Shown in pieces: positions 39,069 to 48,160 of a stretch of 64,000 nucleotides of DNA. Location of the stretch: NCBI GenBank assembly GCA_018268105.1, contig JAFDXG010000049.1:1-64000 (forward strand). The letters are read 5' to 3'. The position numbers and the translations under genes were made by a program. The stretch comes from Bacteroidota bacterium (lineage in GTDB: Bacteria; Bacteroidota; Bacteroidia; Chitinophagales; Chitinophagaceae). Under the pieces are notes generated by a model. That model was given only the letters and a program-made list of their open reading frames with translations, did not search any database and was not told where the DNA came from. Position 1 is the stretch's first letter. Each line of letters begins with the position of its first letter.

Positions 39069-40154
39069 ATGATTAGATTTTTTAAAAGCATGGTAATTAG
39101 TCTGCTGACTTTAGCAATTTGCTCATCTGTAGCAATTGCACAACAGAAAAATTATCAGCCACCTGCGCTTACCGATTCCAATGCCTGGACTGTCATTATG
39201 CTTCCGGATCCTCAGACCTATCAGAAGTTTGGCCGAAATCAACCCATTTTTGAATTGATGACAGCATGGATAAAAGAAAATATAGAAAGACTGCATATTA
39301 AACTGGTGATCTGTACGGGCGATCTTGTGAATGAAAATAATATGATAGATCCGGATGGCATTGCTGGTAATCAACCCAGCAAATCCCAATGGGAGTCGGT
39401 GTCTCATGCATTCAATTGTCTTGATGGGCGGGTACCCTATATCCTTGCCGCAGGAAATCATGACTACGGATACCGGAATATTTCTGTCAGACACTCTAAC
39501 TACAATTCTTATTTCCCTGTAGATAAAAATTTTAAGACACAGGGATTACTTCGCGAAGCAACATTAAATGCAGAAGCTGTGCCAACTATGGAAAATGCTG
39601 CTTTTGAATTTACATCTCCCCATGGCAGAAAATTTCTGCTGCTGAATCTTGAATTTGCACCGCGGGATACTGTTTTAGGATGGGCCGGGAAGGTAATAAA
39701 TATGACAAAGTATAAAAACCATACGGGTATCGTACTTACCCATGCCTATCTAAATTCAAAGAATGAACGGATCCAAAAAGAAAATTATCCTATCAATGAT
39801 GGGAATTATGGAGAAGCTATATGGAAAAAGCTCATTCAGACTTCTTCAAATATACAACTGGTATTTTCAGGTCATATTGGTGCACCGGATAATGCGAGGG
39901 AACATGTAGGATTCAGACAGGATAAAAATGCATCAGGAAAAACCGTAAGTCAGTTGGTTTTTAATGCCCAGGCAATGGGTGGCGGTTGGAATGGAAACGG
40001 AGGTGATGGGTGGCTTAGAATACTGGAATTTGAACCTGACGATAAAACAGTTAAAGTGAAAACGTTTTCACCATTTTTTGCTATTTCACCATCAACACAA
40101 TATCTGGCTTGGAGAACAGAACCGTATGATCAATTTGATTTTACAATTGATTAA
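39069..40154 (+). CDS. Secreted calcineurin-like metallophosphoesterase
   Basis: Starting at ATG 39069 the protein has 361 residues and a good signal peptide (IRFFKSMVISLLTLAICSSV, cleavage near AIAQ). An in-frame upstream start at 38982 would put 29 residues ahead of it and is rejected. The metallophosphoesterase motifs are in order: MLPDPQTYQ (first Asp), ICTGDLVNEN, AAGNHDYG, LTHAY and FSGHIG. Two-metal phosphatases of this type hydrolyse phosphate esters or cyclic nucleotides. It is likely periplasmic or secreted. The substrate is unknown. Confidence 0.88.
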   Translation: MIRFFKSMVISLLTLAICSSVAIAQQKNYQPPALTDSNAWTVIMLPDPQTYQKFGRNQPIFELMTAWIKENIERLHIKLVICTGDLVNENNMIDPDGIAGNQPSKSQWESVSHAFNCLDGRVPYILAAGNHDYGYRNISVRHSNYNSYFPVDKNFKTQGLLREATLNAEAVPTMENAAFEFTSPHGRKFLLLNLEFAPRDTVLGWAGKVINMTKYKNHTGIVLTHAYLNSKNERIQKENYPINDGNYGEAIWKKLIQTSSNIQLVFSGHIGAPDNAREHVGFRQDKNASGKTVSQLVFNAQAMGGGWNGNGGDGWLRILEFEPDDKTVKVKTFSPFFAISPSTQYLAWRTEPYDQFDFTID

Positions 40155-40189
40155 TTGCGATTGATGTTTTTTTTACTCGTATAATATTC

Positions 40190-40229
40190 CGTAAAAACAA
40201 ACGCTCTTCATCTCGGGGATGAAGAGCGT
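40190..40229 (-). terminator. Intrinsic terminator of the 32-residue gene and its operon
   Basis: ACGCTCTTCATC (40201-40212) and GATGAAGAGCGT (40218-40229) are perfect 12-bp complements around a five-base loop. On the minus strand the stem is followed by a T-rich tail (TTGTTTTT), so it terminates leftward transcription. It may also stop the phosphoesterase transcript from the left. Confidence 0.8.
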
Positions 40230-40261
40230 AATACAGATAGGAGGGTATAATATTTTTTTGT

Positions 40262-40360
40262 TTACGCGTTTGCAACAAGTGTATAAATTACAAGGAAGGT
40301 AAGTACCGCGATTCTAATTGTAACAATACGAGCTGCCTTGTTTTTTTTAAGATTTTTCAT
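40262..40360 (-). CDS. 32-residue single-span membrane protein
   Basis: ATG at 40360 and TAA at 40262-40264 enclose MKNLKKNKAARIVTIRI and then a hydrophobic helix (AVLTFLVIYTLVANA). The strongly basic N-terminus and single span predict an N-in inner-membrane protein. It lies 51 bases after the beta-barrel gene on the same strand and 33 bases before a 12-bp-stem terminator, so it is probably the last gene of that transcript. No family is recognised. Confidence 0.6.
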   Translation of the reverse strand: MKNLKKNKAARIVTIRIAVLTFLVIYTLVANA

Positions 40361-40411
40361 GTTTGCTGTATTTAAGGTAATGGATTTTATTTCGATAATA
40401 ATTGTGGAATA

Positions 40412-41389
40412 TTAAAAGCGCATCGGACATGCAATTTCTCCGGCATGACTTCTTCCAAGACGAATACTTAATTTAATCACTCCTGAATAATAAGAATCTT
40501 TTCTTGAAGCAGTTCCTCTTTTATTGCCGGCATTATATGGACTTATTCTAACACCGGGACTTACCTGCTGTGCCTTGTTCGCCATTTGCTTTGCTATAGT
40601 AGCTGTTGTTGAACCTGCTCCAAAATAGCTGTCAAAATCGGCATCAGAGATATATTTCGTGCCGACATCGTCAATATAGTCTGTGAATGTCTTGCGATTT
40701 ATCAATTCGAATGAAGCACTGACAACATCAGAAAAATAGTACCTGATACCTGCACCATATGGGATATTAATTTGGGTTAGATTATATTCTTTTCTGTCGG
40801 GGTATTGAGGCATTCCCTGTCCTTCTGTTCTCAAAGGCTTAAGGTCAACCATCATTTTAGTGCCATCAGGAGCAGTATATTCTCCCTGCGGATTGAAATG
40901 AAAAACACCTACGCCAATTACCCCGTAAGGCCGGAATTTATGCCATAAATCTTTGTCGTTCTCTTCAAATAAAACGGTAGGATATATTTCTGTAGTTAAT
41001 GTAACCTCTTTTATAGGAGTGCTTACTGAAAGATTTCTATTTTTTCTTGCTACTTCGGCGCCACCTTTGTTTTTGATGATACTATCTGCACCTTCAAGTG
41101 TTACAAAACCGGCTGATAAGGTAAAGCCAATAAACTCACTAGGTCTCACGGTTATATTAACTCCTTTCATAAGTTTCGTCATTTGAAAATTGTTATCCTT
41201 GATGAAAGTAGTTCCTATTCCGGGATTGCCACCAAGATCTCCCAGCAGATTTGCAGGTCCGGCACTTATACCAATTTCAAACACAGGCTTTCCCAAAAAT
41301 TTATATTGGCTATACGATTTTAATGACAATAAACTTGTTGTAATTATTGCACAATAGCGCAGAAACAGGATAGGTATACTTTTATTCAT
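40412..41389 (-). CDS. Outer-membrane beta-barrel protein, DUF6089/PorG-like
   Basis: The 325-residue protein has a signal sequence ending near SYSQ and then FEIGISAGPANLLGDLGGNP, a start typical of DUF6089/PorG-type Bacteroidota barrels. Amphipathic strands continue to SGVIKLSIRLG and a C-terminal CPMRF. PorG belongs to the type IX secretion machinery, but many DUF6089 proteins are not PorG and this one has a large insert around residues 240-290. Surface strand positions cannot be told from sequence alone. A 32-residue membrane-protein gene follows it. Confidence 0.7.
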   Translation of the reverse strand: MNKSIPILFLRYCAIITTSLLSLKSYSQYKFLGKPVFEIGISAGPANLLGDLGGNPGIGTTFIKDNNFQMTKLMKGVNITVRPSEFIGFTLSAGFVTLEGADSIIKNKGGAEVARKNRNLSVSTPIKEVTLTTEIYPTVLFEENDKDLWHKFRPYGVIGVGVFHFNPQGEYTAPDGTKMMVDLKPLRTEGQGMPQYPDRKEYNLTQINIPYGAGIRYYFSDVVSASFELINRKTFTDYIDDVGTKYISDADFDSYFGAGSTTATIAKQMANKAQQVSPGVRISPYNAGNKRGTASRKDSYYSGVIKLSIRLGRSHAGEIACPMRF

Positions 41390-41518
41390 GAGACCGGATT
41401 TTTTATGCTTTCAAAAAGTATTGGACTGAATAATTAACGGAGGATAAAGCAGAATATTATCAACCATCAAGGAATTGAATGAAAGTAAACGGAAAAGGCA
41501 ATTGACAAATGATAAAAC

Positions 41519-41965
41519 TTAGAGAAGTATCATTTTGATATGGGGGATATTATCTTCCAGATACACGTCACTGTTCTTTTTAAAACCAAATGTTTCATAA
41601 AATTTTTGCAGATAAAGCTGTGCACCAATTTGTATTGCTGTCTTTCCAAAAAGCCGGTACACTTCTTCAATAGACCGCTGCATCAGCTCTGTACCGATTT
41701 TTTTTCCTCTTACATTTTTTGCAGTCAATACTCTTCCTATTGATGCTTCTTTATAGGATATACCGGGTGGGAGAATTCGGGTGTAGGCTGCAAGGTTATC
41801 TCCATCCCAGCAGCATAAATGCCATGCATGGCGATCTTTATCATCAGCGTCCTGGAAGTTACATTGTTGTTCAACTACAAAAACAGAAATACGTAACTGT
41901 ATTATAGTATACAGTTGATCAACGGTAAGTTCCTGAAACGGTGTAAGTGTCCAACGGAGTGACAT
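41519..41965 (-). CDS. elaA: ElaA-type GNAT acetyltransferase
   Basis: The 148-residue protein matches ElaA through its whole length: ELTVDQLYTIIQLRISVFVV near the start, EQQCNFQDAD, the acetyl-CoA loop IGRVLTAKNVRGKKIGTELM (about residues 77-97), and the ending FYETFGFKKNSDVYLEDNIP. GNAT enzymes transfer acetyl groups from acetyl-CoA; the ElaA substrate is not established. It stands between the barrel gene and rarA on the minus strand. Confidence 0.9.
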   Translation of the reverse strand: MSLRWTLTPFQELTVDQLYTIIQLRISVFVVEQQCNFQDADDKDRHAWHLCCWDGDNLAAYTRILPPGISYKEASIGRVLTAKNVRGKKIGTELMQRSIEEVYRLFGKTAIQIGAQLYLQKFYETFGFKKNSDVYLEDNIPHIKMILL

Positions 41966-42059
41966 ATAATTGATGTATGATAATTGTGAAATTAGTGCAG
42001 CAGGTTTTAATGGTGAAAAAGGTATGATTCATACGACTTATCCATCCCTCATTAAATCA

Positions 42060-43322
42060 TCAATAGTCGTATTTATCTTTCCACAAACCTTTCAGCCATT
42101 TTCTCAACTCTTCTTCTCTTGTATTTTTTCCGGGGTTGTAAAACATTGTTCCCTTAATCGCTTCCGGCAGATATTCCTGCGCTGAAAAATTGTTGTCGAA
42201 GTCATGCGAATATTGATAGCCCTTCCCATAGTCAAGGTTCTTCATCAACCGGGTGGGTGCATTTCTTATATGAAGGGGTACGGGAAGATCGCCGTGCTCT
42301 TTCACCGTAGTAAGCGCATTACTGATAGCCATATAAGAAGCATTGCTTTTGGGAGATGATGCAAGGTAGGTGGCGCATTGCGCCAATATTATCCTTGCCT
42401 CCGGGTAACCTATTTTATTTACTGCATCAAATGCAGCGTTTGCCAATAGTAATGCATTAGGGTTGGCATTGCCGATATCTTCACTGGCTAATATCAGCAT
42501 TCTTCGGGCGATAAATTTTACATCTTCGCCGCCTTCAATCATTCGCGCCAGCCAATATACTGCAGCATTGGGGTCGCTGCCGCGTATAGATTTGATAAAC
42601 GCGGAGATGATGTCGTAATGCTGTTCGCCGCTTTTGTCGTAGAGTGCAATCCGCTTTTGCGCAATATCCATCACTACATCGTCAGTAATAACTGTTTCTT
42701 TTTCGCCGGGTATAGCATCCCCGACAATCTCCAGCAGGTTCAGCAATTTTCTTGCGTCTCCGCCTGATATATTGATCAGGGCGGCTGTTTCTTTCAGCAC
42801 AATATTTTTCCTGCGCAATACCTCATCATGCTCCACGGCAAATTGCAGCAACCCGTTAAGCGCATTTTCATCAAGCGGTTTCAAAATATATACGAGGCAC
42901 CTGCTCAATAAAGCCGCGTTTACCTCGAACGATGGATTTTCCGTAGTGGCGCCTATAAGCGTTATCGTTCCTTTTTCCACAGCACCCAGCAATGCATCCT
43001 GTTGCCCTTTGTTGAAGCGGTGTATTTCATCAATGAACAAAATACTTTCGGGCTGCAGCCTGGCTTTTTCAATTACCTCCCTTACTTCTTTTACACCTGC
43101 GCTGATGGCGCTGAGGGTATAAAATGGAGTATTGAGTGTGTGTGCAATGATATTGGCAATGGTGGTTTTGCCAACTCCCGGCGGCCCCCACAAAATCATG
43201 GAAGGGATCCTGCCCTGCTCTATAGCTTTTCTCAACACGCTTCCTTTCCCGGTAAGGTGTTCCTGACCAGTCAGGTCATCAAGCGATTTTGGTCTTAATC
43301 TTTCGGCTAATGGAATTGCCAT
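42060..43322 (-). CDS. rarA: Replication-associated recombination protein A (MgsA/RarA)
   Basis: The 420-residue AAA+ ATPase resembles clamp-loader subunits. Walker A is GPPGVGKTT near residue 50, Walker B is LFIDEIHRF, sensor 1 is GATTENPSFEVN, the Arg finger is in ALLSRC, and the C-terminal tetramerisation domain contains ARMIEGGEDVKFIARRM. It acts at stalled replication forks with SSB. I place the start at ATG 43322 (MAIPLAERLRPKSLDDLTGQ). The longer frame to 43463 adds 47 residues from a GC-rich palindromic element that does not resemble RarA. Confidence 0.94.
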   Translation of the reverse strand: MAIPLAERLRPKSLDDLTGQEHLTGKGSVLRKAIEQGRIPSMILWGPPGVGKTTIANIIAHTLNTPFYTLSAISAGVKEVREVIEKARLQPESILFIDEIHRFNKGQQDALLGAVEKGTITLIGATTENPSFEVNAALLSRCLVYILKPLDENALNGLLQFAVEHDEVLRRKNIVLKETAALINISGGDARKLLNLLEIVGDAIPGEKETVITDDVVMDIAQKRIALYDKSGEQHYDIISAFIKSIRGSDPNAAVYWLARMIEGGEDVKFIARRMLILASEDIGNANPNALLLANAAFDAVNKIGYPEARIILAQCATYLASSPKSNASYMAISNALTTVKEHGDLPVPLHIRNAPTRLMKNLDYGKGYQYSHDFDNNFSAQEYLPEAIKGTMFYNPGKNTREEELRKWLKGLWKDKYDY

Positions 43323-43403
43323 AGTCTGGCAAAAATAAGCGATATGTGGAATTGGAGGTAAAGCGGTGCATCTCAATTTTTCCCAGGAGGAAACTACTGC
43401 CTC

Positions 43404-43445
43404 ACCTTCCAACGCGTGAGACACGCGCCGGGGCGACCGATGGTG
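43404..43445. repeat. GC-rich palindromic island, number 2
   Basis: CGCGTG (43413-43418) and CACGCG (43422-43427) form a perfect 6-bp hairpin with a three-base loop, followed by CGGGGCGACCG. The GC content is far above the neighbours. It sits in the leader of rarA. It shares a CTCAC-centred symmetric core with island 1 at 34785-34880 but is not a close copy. Confidence 0.45.
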
Positions 43446-43537
43446 TAAATTTAGCGACTTCACTGAAGCTGCAAAGCCGAACCATTAAAAGTATTCAAGC
43501 TTCACTACTCTTAACTTCTTAATAATTTCAAACAAAA

Positions 43538-45148
43538 TTAATTTTTCAATATTTTAAACTCTACCCTTCGATTTAATTGCCTTCCCTCATCTGTATCATT
43601 TGTGGCTACAGGTTTTGTTTCGCCATATCCCTGGGAGGTAATCCGGTTTTCTGCTATTCCTTTTGAGACAATGTAGTCTCTTACGGATTTGGCCCTGTTG
43701 TCGCTTAGTTTAAAGTTGTATTCGTCAGAGCCTTTACTGTCGGTGTGTGCGCTCATTTCAATTTCGATAGCCGGGTTTTCATTTAGCAATTTTACCACGC
43801 GGTCCAATTCAACAAAAGATTCTACTCTCAGGTCCCATTTGTCAAAATCGAAGAATACATTATTGAGTCTTACTACCTGACCTATTTCTATAGGCACGAG
43901 ATAAAGGTCTTTATGAATTTCCTTATAACCTGCTTTTACAAGGGAGTCGAGATTTAGGTTTTCTGACTGTGCAAAAAATTTATCGGCTGTTGCTCTTATC
44001 AGATAGTTTTGATCATATGGTAATACTATTTTGAAAGAACCATCTGATGGATCAGATACCCCATTGCCGGCTTCTTTTCCTTCTGGCAGCGTTTCATATA
44101 TTAATGAAGCACTAAGGGGTTTGTTTGTTTTTAAGTTGTACACGTTGCCACTAACCAGCACAACAGGATCCGGTTTTTTTTCCTCCAATAATTTTACCCT
44201 GACTATATCACTTTCTCCGTAAGTATTGAGATTGGTAGTGAGGTAAGCGTATTCTCCACCGGCATCAAGAGTGAAAAATGCATCCCAGTCGGAGGTGTTT
44301 ATTGGACTCCCGAGATTTACTGGCGGGCTCCATTTCTGCCAGGATTTGTCAAGGCGTTTTGTCATCCAAATATCGTTATCACCTAATCCTCCGGGGCGGT
44401 TGCTGCTGAAATAAAGAGTAACACCATCGGCGGCCATGTACGGAGTCATCTCATCATATTCAGGAAGGTTTATTATTTTTCCCAGACTTTTGGGCTCCGT
44501 CCACCAGCCTTCAGGAGTCAGGAAACTTACATACAAATCATTATTTATTCCATTCGGTTCTGGTGTCATATACAACAGTAGAGTTTCGCCGTCGTGCGTC
44601 ATAGAAGCTCCTGATTGCCGCCCGCGATCATACTTCTCATAATTTTTGATAAATAGTGCATTGGGTGGTGTCCAATCTCCATCCTTATCTTTATAGGTCA
44701 TACTTACCCCTTTACGGATGAAAGCTCCATCATTAAAAGCCCCACGTAAGAGCAAGCGGTTATTGTCGGGAGAAATCCAGTATACAGCATTGTAATGTGT
44801 GGTATTTAACGGGTAATCTAAATGTACGGCATCACTCCATTTTCCGGTACTATCTCTTTCCGAATACCATATATCCTGTGAATTGGGTACTGAACGGTAC
44901 TTGGTATTTGCCGGATGATTCTGACATATAAAATACAGGTGATTGCCATCTGCTGAAACTGTGGGACGCAATTCGGGGAGTACTGAATTTATTTTTGTAC
45001 CAAGGTTTTCAATTTTGATAATCGTCCCTGATGTAATAGTATTATCTTTCTGCTCAATCAATCCTCCGGATGTATCTGCAATCATTGGTTGTGCAATCCC
45101 ATTATTTGCGAAAACTGAAAAAATAACAATGATTATTACCTTTTTCAC
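43538..45148 (-). CDS. OmpA-family protein with PD40 beta-propeller
   Basis: The 536-residue protein has a signal peptide (MKKVIIIVIFSVFANNGIAQ) and a WD40-like/PD40 propeller (about residues 55-320, with the repeated YFSSNRPGGLGDNDIW type of block). A carboxypeptidase-regulatory-like beta domain follows (about 325-410, VSGNVYNLKTNKPLSASLIY), then a C-terminal OmpA domain (about 425-536, VFFDFDKWDLR, AHTDSKGSDEYN, GYGETKPVATN) that binds peptidoglycan. The order resembles PorE of the type IX secretion system without its TPR part. It should anchor outer-membrane complexes to the cell wall. It diverges from the propeller gene at 45323. Confidence 0.88.
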   Translation of the reverse strand: MKKVIIIVIFSVFANNGIAQPMIADTSGGLIEQKDNTITSGTIIKIENLGTKINSVLPELRPTVSADGNHLYFICQNHPANTKYRSVPNSQDIWYSERDSTGKWSDAVHLDYPLNTTHYNAVYWISPDNNRLLLRGAFNDGAFIRKGVSMTYKDKDGDWTPPNALFIKNYEKYDRGRQSGASMTHDGETLLLYMTPEPNGINNDLYVSFLTPEGWWTEPKSLGKIINLPEYDEMTPYMAADGVTLYFSSNRPGGLGDNDIWMTKRLDKSWQKWSPPVNLGSPINTSDWDAFFTLDAGGEYAYLTTNLNTYGESDIVRVKLLEEKKPDPVVLVSGNVYNLKTNKPLSASLIYETLPEGKEAGNGVSDPSDGSFKIVLPYDQNYLIRATADKFFAQSENLNLDSLVKAGYKEIHKDLYLVPIEIGQVVRLNNVFFDFDKWDLRVESFVELDRVVKLLNENPAIEIEMSAHTDSKGSDEYNFKLSDNRAKSVRDYIVSKGIAENRITSQGYGETKPVATNDTDEGRQLNRRVEFKILKN

Positions 45149-45322
45149 AGGAATATTTTTTGTATGTATAACGTGGCTTACAAATGAATGGTGCTTTACC
45201 GTATATACCCATTCAACTTCTAAAGCTTATTTATCTTATGTTAATAACTTCCAGGCTTTAAATGAAAAAATAAGTTGGGTATATTGTAAACTTTTTTATC
45301 TCAATCAATCATATTATTGTTT

Positions 45323-46243
45323 ATGGAAACACGGAATCTGCTATTAATATTCTTCCTGTTGTCAGGAGTTTATCAACAAACTGCAGCACAAGGAAAAAAT
45401 AATTATCCCGAAACATTTCCGGAAATATTGGTGCATTTTAAGCCCTATAATCACAACCCTGTTTTTGCAGGAACTAATATCAATACCTGGGACCGGAAGA
45501 TCAGGGAACGCGGATATATATTGTATGAAAACGGCGTATATCGTATGTGGTACACCGGTTATAATAATGAGAAATCAGAAAGGCATCTGGGGTATGCTAC
45601 ATCAGATGATGGTATTAACTGGAAACGTTACAGTGACCAGCCAATATATGATTCTGGATGGGTAGAAGATATGAGTGTAATAAAAGTGAATGATACTTAC
45701 TATATGTTTGCCGAGGGGCGAAATGATATTGCACATATATTGACATCACAGGATGGTATTCAGTGGAATGAAGCAGGAAACATTGATATCAGAAAAGTGG
45801 ATGGTACACCTATTGACAAGGGGGCTTATGGGACTCCAACTGTTTGGTTTGAAAACAATACCTGGTATCTTTTTTATGAAAGAGGGGATCTCGGAATCTG
45901 GCTGGCTACATCAAAGGATACAAAAACCTGGACCAATGTGCAGGATGTGCCTGTATTAGCGATGGGTCCTTCCAAATACGACAAGTTTGCCGTAGCCATG
46001 AACCAGGTTATTAAATATAACGGATTGTACTATGGTTATTATCATGCGTCAGATACAAAAGAATGGAAAGAGTGGACTACGAATGTAGCTGTGAGTAAGG
46101 ATCTTATTCACTGGACAAAATATGAACACAATCCCATTATGATGTATGACAGATCGAGCGGTATAATAGTCAACAATGGGAAAGAATACAGGATGTATAC
46201 CATGCATCCCCAAGTCAATTTATTTTTACCGGCAAGTAATTAA
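45323..46243 (+). CDS. Secreted GH43/GH32-like five-bladed propeller protein
   Basis: The 306-residue protein from ATG 45323 has a signal peptide (METRNLLLIFFLLSGVYQQT, cleavage after AAQ). Five repeats of the glycosidase propeller follow: YENGVYRMWYTGY, GYATSDDGINWKRY, VNDTYYMFAEGR, SQDGIQWNEA, NNTWYLFYERG, SKDTKTWTNV, YNGLYYGYYHAS, SKDLIHWTKY. The Asp of the first blade and Glu after GPSKYD-type segments could be catalytic, but the family is broad (GH43, GH32, GH68, GH130-like) and activity is not assured. A TTG two codons earlier is less likely as the start. A long hairpin follows the gene. Confidence 0.75.
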   Translation: METRNLLLIFFLLSGVYQQTAAQGKNNYPETFPEILVHFKPYNHNPVFAGTNINTWDRKIRERGYILYENGVYRMWYTGYNNEKSERHLGYATSDDGINWKRYSDQPIYDSGWVEDMSVIKVNDTYYMFAEGRNDIAHILTSQDGIQWNEAGNIDIRKVDGTPIDKGAYGTPTVWFENNTWYLFYERGDLGIWLATSKDTKTWTNVQDVPVLAMGPSKYDKFAVAMNQVIKYNGLYYGYYHASDTKEWKEWTTNVAVSKDLIHWTKYEHNPIMMYDRSSGIIVNNGKEYRMYTMHPQVNLFLPASN

Positions 46244-46277
46244 ATTGATACAACAATACCGTATTAAGTATAAAGAA

Positions 46278-46328
46278 TCACAATATATATCTGCAATTGT
46301 AAAATCCTGTTGCAGATATATATTGTGA
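46278..46328. other. 19-bp perfect inverted repeat between convergent genes
   Basis: TCACAATATATATCTGCAA (46278-46296) and TTGCAGATATATATTGTGA (46310-46328) are exact complements around a 13-base loop. There is no T tract on either side. The position between two convergent genes suggests a transcription end or RNA-stabilising structure; it may also be the ends of a tiny palindromic element. Confidence 0.7.
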
Positions 46329-46354
46329 CACCCGGTATCCCTGTTTATTAGATA

Positions 46355-46645
46355 TTATAATGTAATAACACTATTTGTGCCGCCATATTGATTTGGGGCT
46401 TGTTCATCAGCTTCAGGTTCATTTACCCAAATTGTTTCATCAACAAGGTATTTGAACTCATGCTTGGAGTCTTTTGGTAAAGTTACATCAGCACTAAATG
46501 TACCATCCTTTTTCTTGCTCATGACAATGGCATTTTCCCAGTCACTGTTTAATCCTAAAATTTCAACGGTTTCGGCGTTTTCAGGTTTGAAAGCAAATTT
46601 TACTTTACAATAATCTTTGGTTTTGAAATAGGTCTTCTGTACCAT
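46355..46645 (-). CDS. Stand-alone CBM48 (isoamylase early-set) protein
   Basis: The 96-residue protein is a single immunoglobulin-like CBM48/AMPK-type glycogen-binding domain: VKFAFKPENAETVEILGLNS, the W of SDWENA, DGTFSADVTLP, HEFKYLVDETIWVNEPEAD and the terminal NSVITL strand. Such modules normally precede branching or debranching enzymes; small free-standing forms occur across Bacteroidota. It has no signal peptide and is probably cytosolic, binding glycogen or another alpha-glucan. It is transcribed alone. Confidence 0.88.
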   Translation of the reverse strand: MVQKTYFKTKDYCKVKFAFKPENAETVEILGLNSDWENAIVMSKKKDGTFSADVTLPKDSKHEFKYLVDETIWVNEPEADEQAPNQYGGTNSVITL

Positions 46646-47050
46646 TTTCTACATTTTAAAGTTGGTTATAAATAATTGTGTCAAGCTAATTGACTCAATT
46701 TACAGGCTAAGCAAACGCGTAGGGTAGGATGAACTTTATACCATAAAGCCGCAAAGGTAACCTTTAAATTATTATTTTCTTGCATCTTTCTTCATAAGCC
46801 CTTATCAGAGTTTTTACTTTAATATATTTTTTGTTGTGATAGAAAATCTTAAGTCTAAATTATGTGCAATTAATTTTTTTTGTAAAATTTTTGTTAAGTG
46901 AAATAAACAAATAATAATAAAACGAAAATGCCGTTTATACCTGATGGAGTAATTAGGTATAACAACCTTCAAAAAAATTGTTAAGAAGGTTTAAACCTTA
47001 GAACAAATCAAGGGTCTATGCCTGAACATTTATTAATTAATCCTCAATTT
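46646..47050. promoter_or_regulatory. Divergent control region of the CBM48 and lipoprotein genes
   Basis: On the minus strand TACCTTTG followed by C (plus 46752-46759) fits the -7 box and would give a 100-base leader to the CBM48 gene. Its leader contains the hairpin CTTTAT/ATAAAG near 46735-46750. For the rightward lipoprotein gene no complete promoter is evident. No gene is present in the 405 bases. Confidence 0.4.
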
Positions 47051-47977
47051 ATGAAACAGAAAAAATTATTGTTCTATTCATTAGCACTTGGATTGTTGAC
47101 AAGTTTTGTTGCTTGCAAAAAAGATACAAGTACTGACAACGGCAAAGATTCTGACACAGAGATTTCCACTCATTCTGATGATCAGTCTTTATTTACTTCA
47201 GAGATTGACGATGTTTCCAATGATGCTGATGCAGTTCTCGAAGTTTATTCTTCTGTCAGCCCAAGAGAGATGGGCTCAGATACCTCTATCTGTGGTGCAA
47301 GTATATCCTGGGATATAGTGTCGAACCCACAAACAGCTACAATTACTTTTAATGGTGGCGAATGTTTTGGTAAAAAAAGAGAGGGTAGCATTTTAATTTC
47401 AGTTCCCAAGGGAACAAAATGGGGTGAAGCCGGTGCAACAGTGAGTGTTAGTATTAAGAATTTGAAAATTACCAGGCTCAGTGATAAGAAGAGCGTGACT
47501 ATTAATGGTACACAAACTTATACCAATGTTAGCGGCGGTTTGCTGAAGAATCTGAAAAGTCTTCAGTCTATCACTCATACAATTACCAGCGATGGATTTA
47601 CAATAACTTTTGATAATGGTTCGCAGCGTTCATGGCAGGTGGCAAAAAAACGTGTATTTACCTATAATGACGGAATTGTTATAACCACAACCGGTAATCA
47701 TGCGGAGGGAGGGATTGAAGGTATTGCAGAATGGGGAAACAACCGTTTTGGAGTATCATTCGTTACTATCATTTCCAGCCCATTGATTATAAAACAGAAT
47801 TGTAATTTCCGGTTGACCAGTGGTTCAGTAACACATAAGGTAGGTAATGTATCAGCTGTTGTTACTTTTGGATTAGACAAAGATGGCAACCCCGTTGACT
47901 GTCCCGCGACTTTCTATTATAAGCTGGTATATACCGGCTCAAATGGTAAAGTTTATACAATCATATTCCCTTACTGA
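47051..47977 (+). CDS. Uncharacterised lipoprotein
   Basis: The 308-residue protein from ATG 47051 starts with MKQKKLLFYSLALGLLTSFV and lipid cysteine C22 followed by KKD, typical of a Bacteroidota lipoprotein. The upstream ATG at 47018 would put 11 residues before the signal and is not used. The mature part starts with an Asp/Ser/Thr-rich linker, then beta-rich sequence with repeated TITFNGG and ITFDNGSQRSW patterns and C-terminal strands. I do not recognise a named domain. A terminator follows directly. Confidence 0.75.
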   Translation: MKQKKLLFYSLALGLLTSFVACKKDTSTDNGKDSDTEISTHSDDQSLFTSEIDDVSNDADAVLEVYSSVSPREMGSDTSICGASISWDIVSNPQTATITFNGGECFGKKREGSILISVPKGTKWGEAGATVSVSIKNLKITRLSDKKSVTINGTQTYTNVSGGLLKNLKSLQSITHTITSDGFTITFDNGSQRSWQVAKKRVFTYNDGIVITTTGNHAEGGIEGIAEWGNNRFGVSFVTIISSPLIIKQNCNFRLTSGSVTHKVGNVSAVVTFGLDKDGNPVDCPATFYYKLVYTGSNGKVYTIIFPY

Positions 47978-48000
47978 GTTGAATAAAACTGAATTAAACA

Positions 48001-48028
48001 GAGCCGTGGTAATACCGCGGCTTTTTTA
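48001..48028 (+). terminator. Intrinsic terminator after the lipoprotein gene
   Basis: AGCCGTGGT (48002-48010) pairs with ACCGCGGCT (48014-48022, one wobble) and runs into a T6 tract. Confidence 0.8.
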
Positions 48029-48160
48029 TTAAAGTTAAATGGGATCTTAATCATTTTTTGTATAAACTCCTCTTGAATGCAGTATCTACCTGGTTTCAAT
48101 CTTCTCTGTACTGAAATGTGAAATGAAGAGAAAATCAATTTCATATTTCAATACTATCGT

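Noticed and set aside
43323-43463. N-terminal extension of RarA
   Set aside because: The 47 residues come from the GC-rich palindromic island; the family begins at MAIPLAERLRPKSLDDL.
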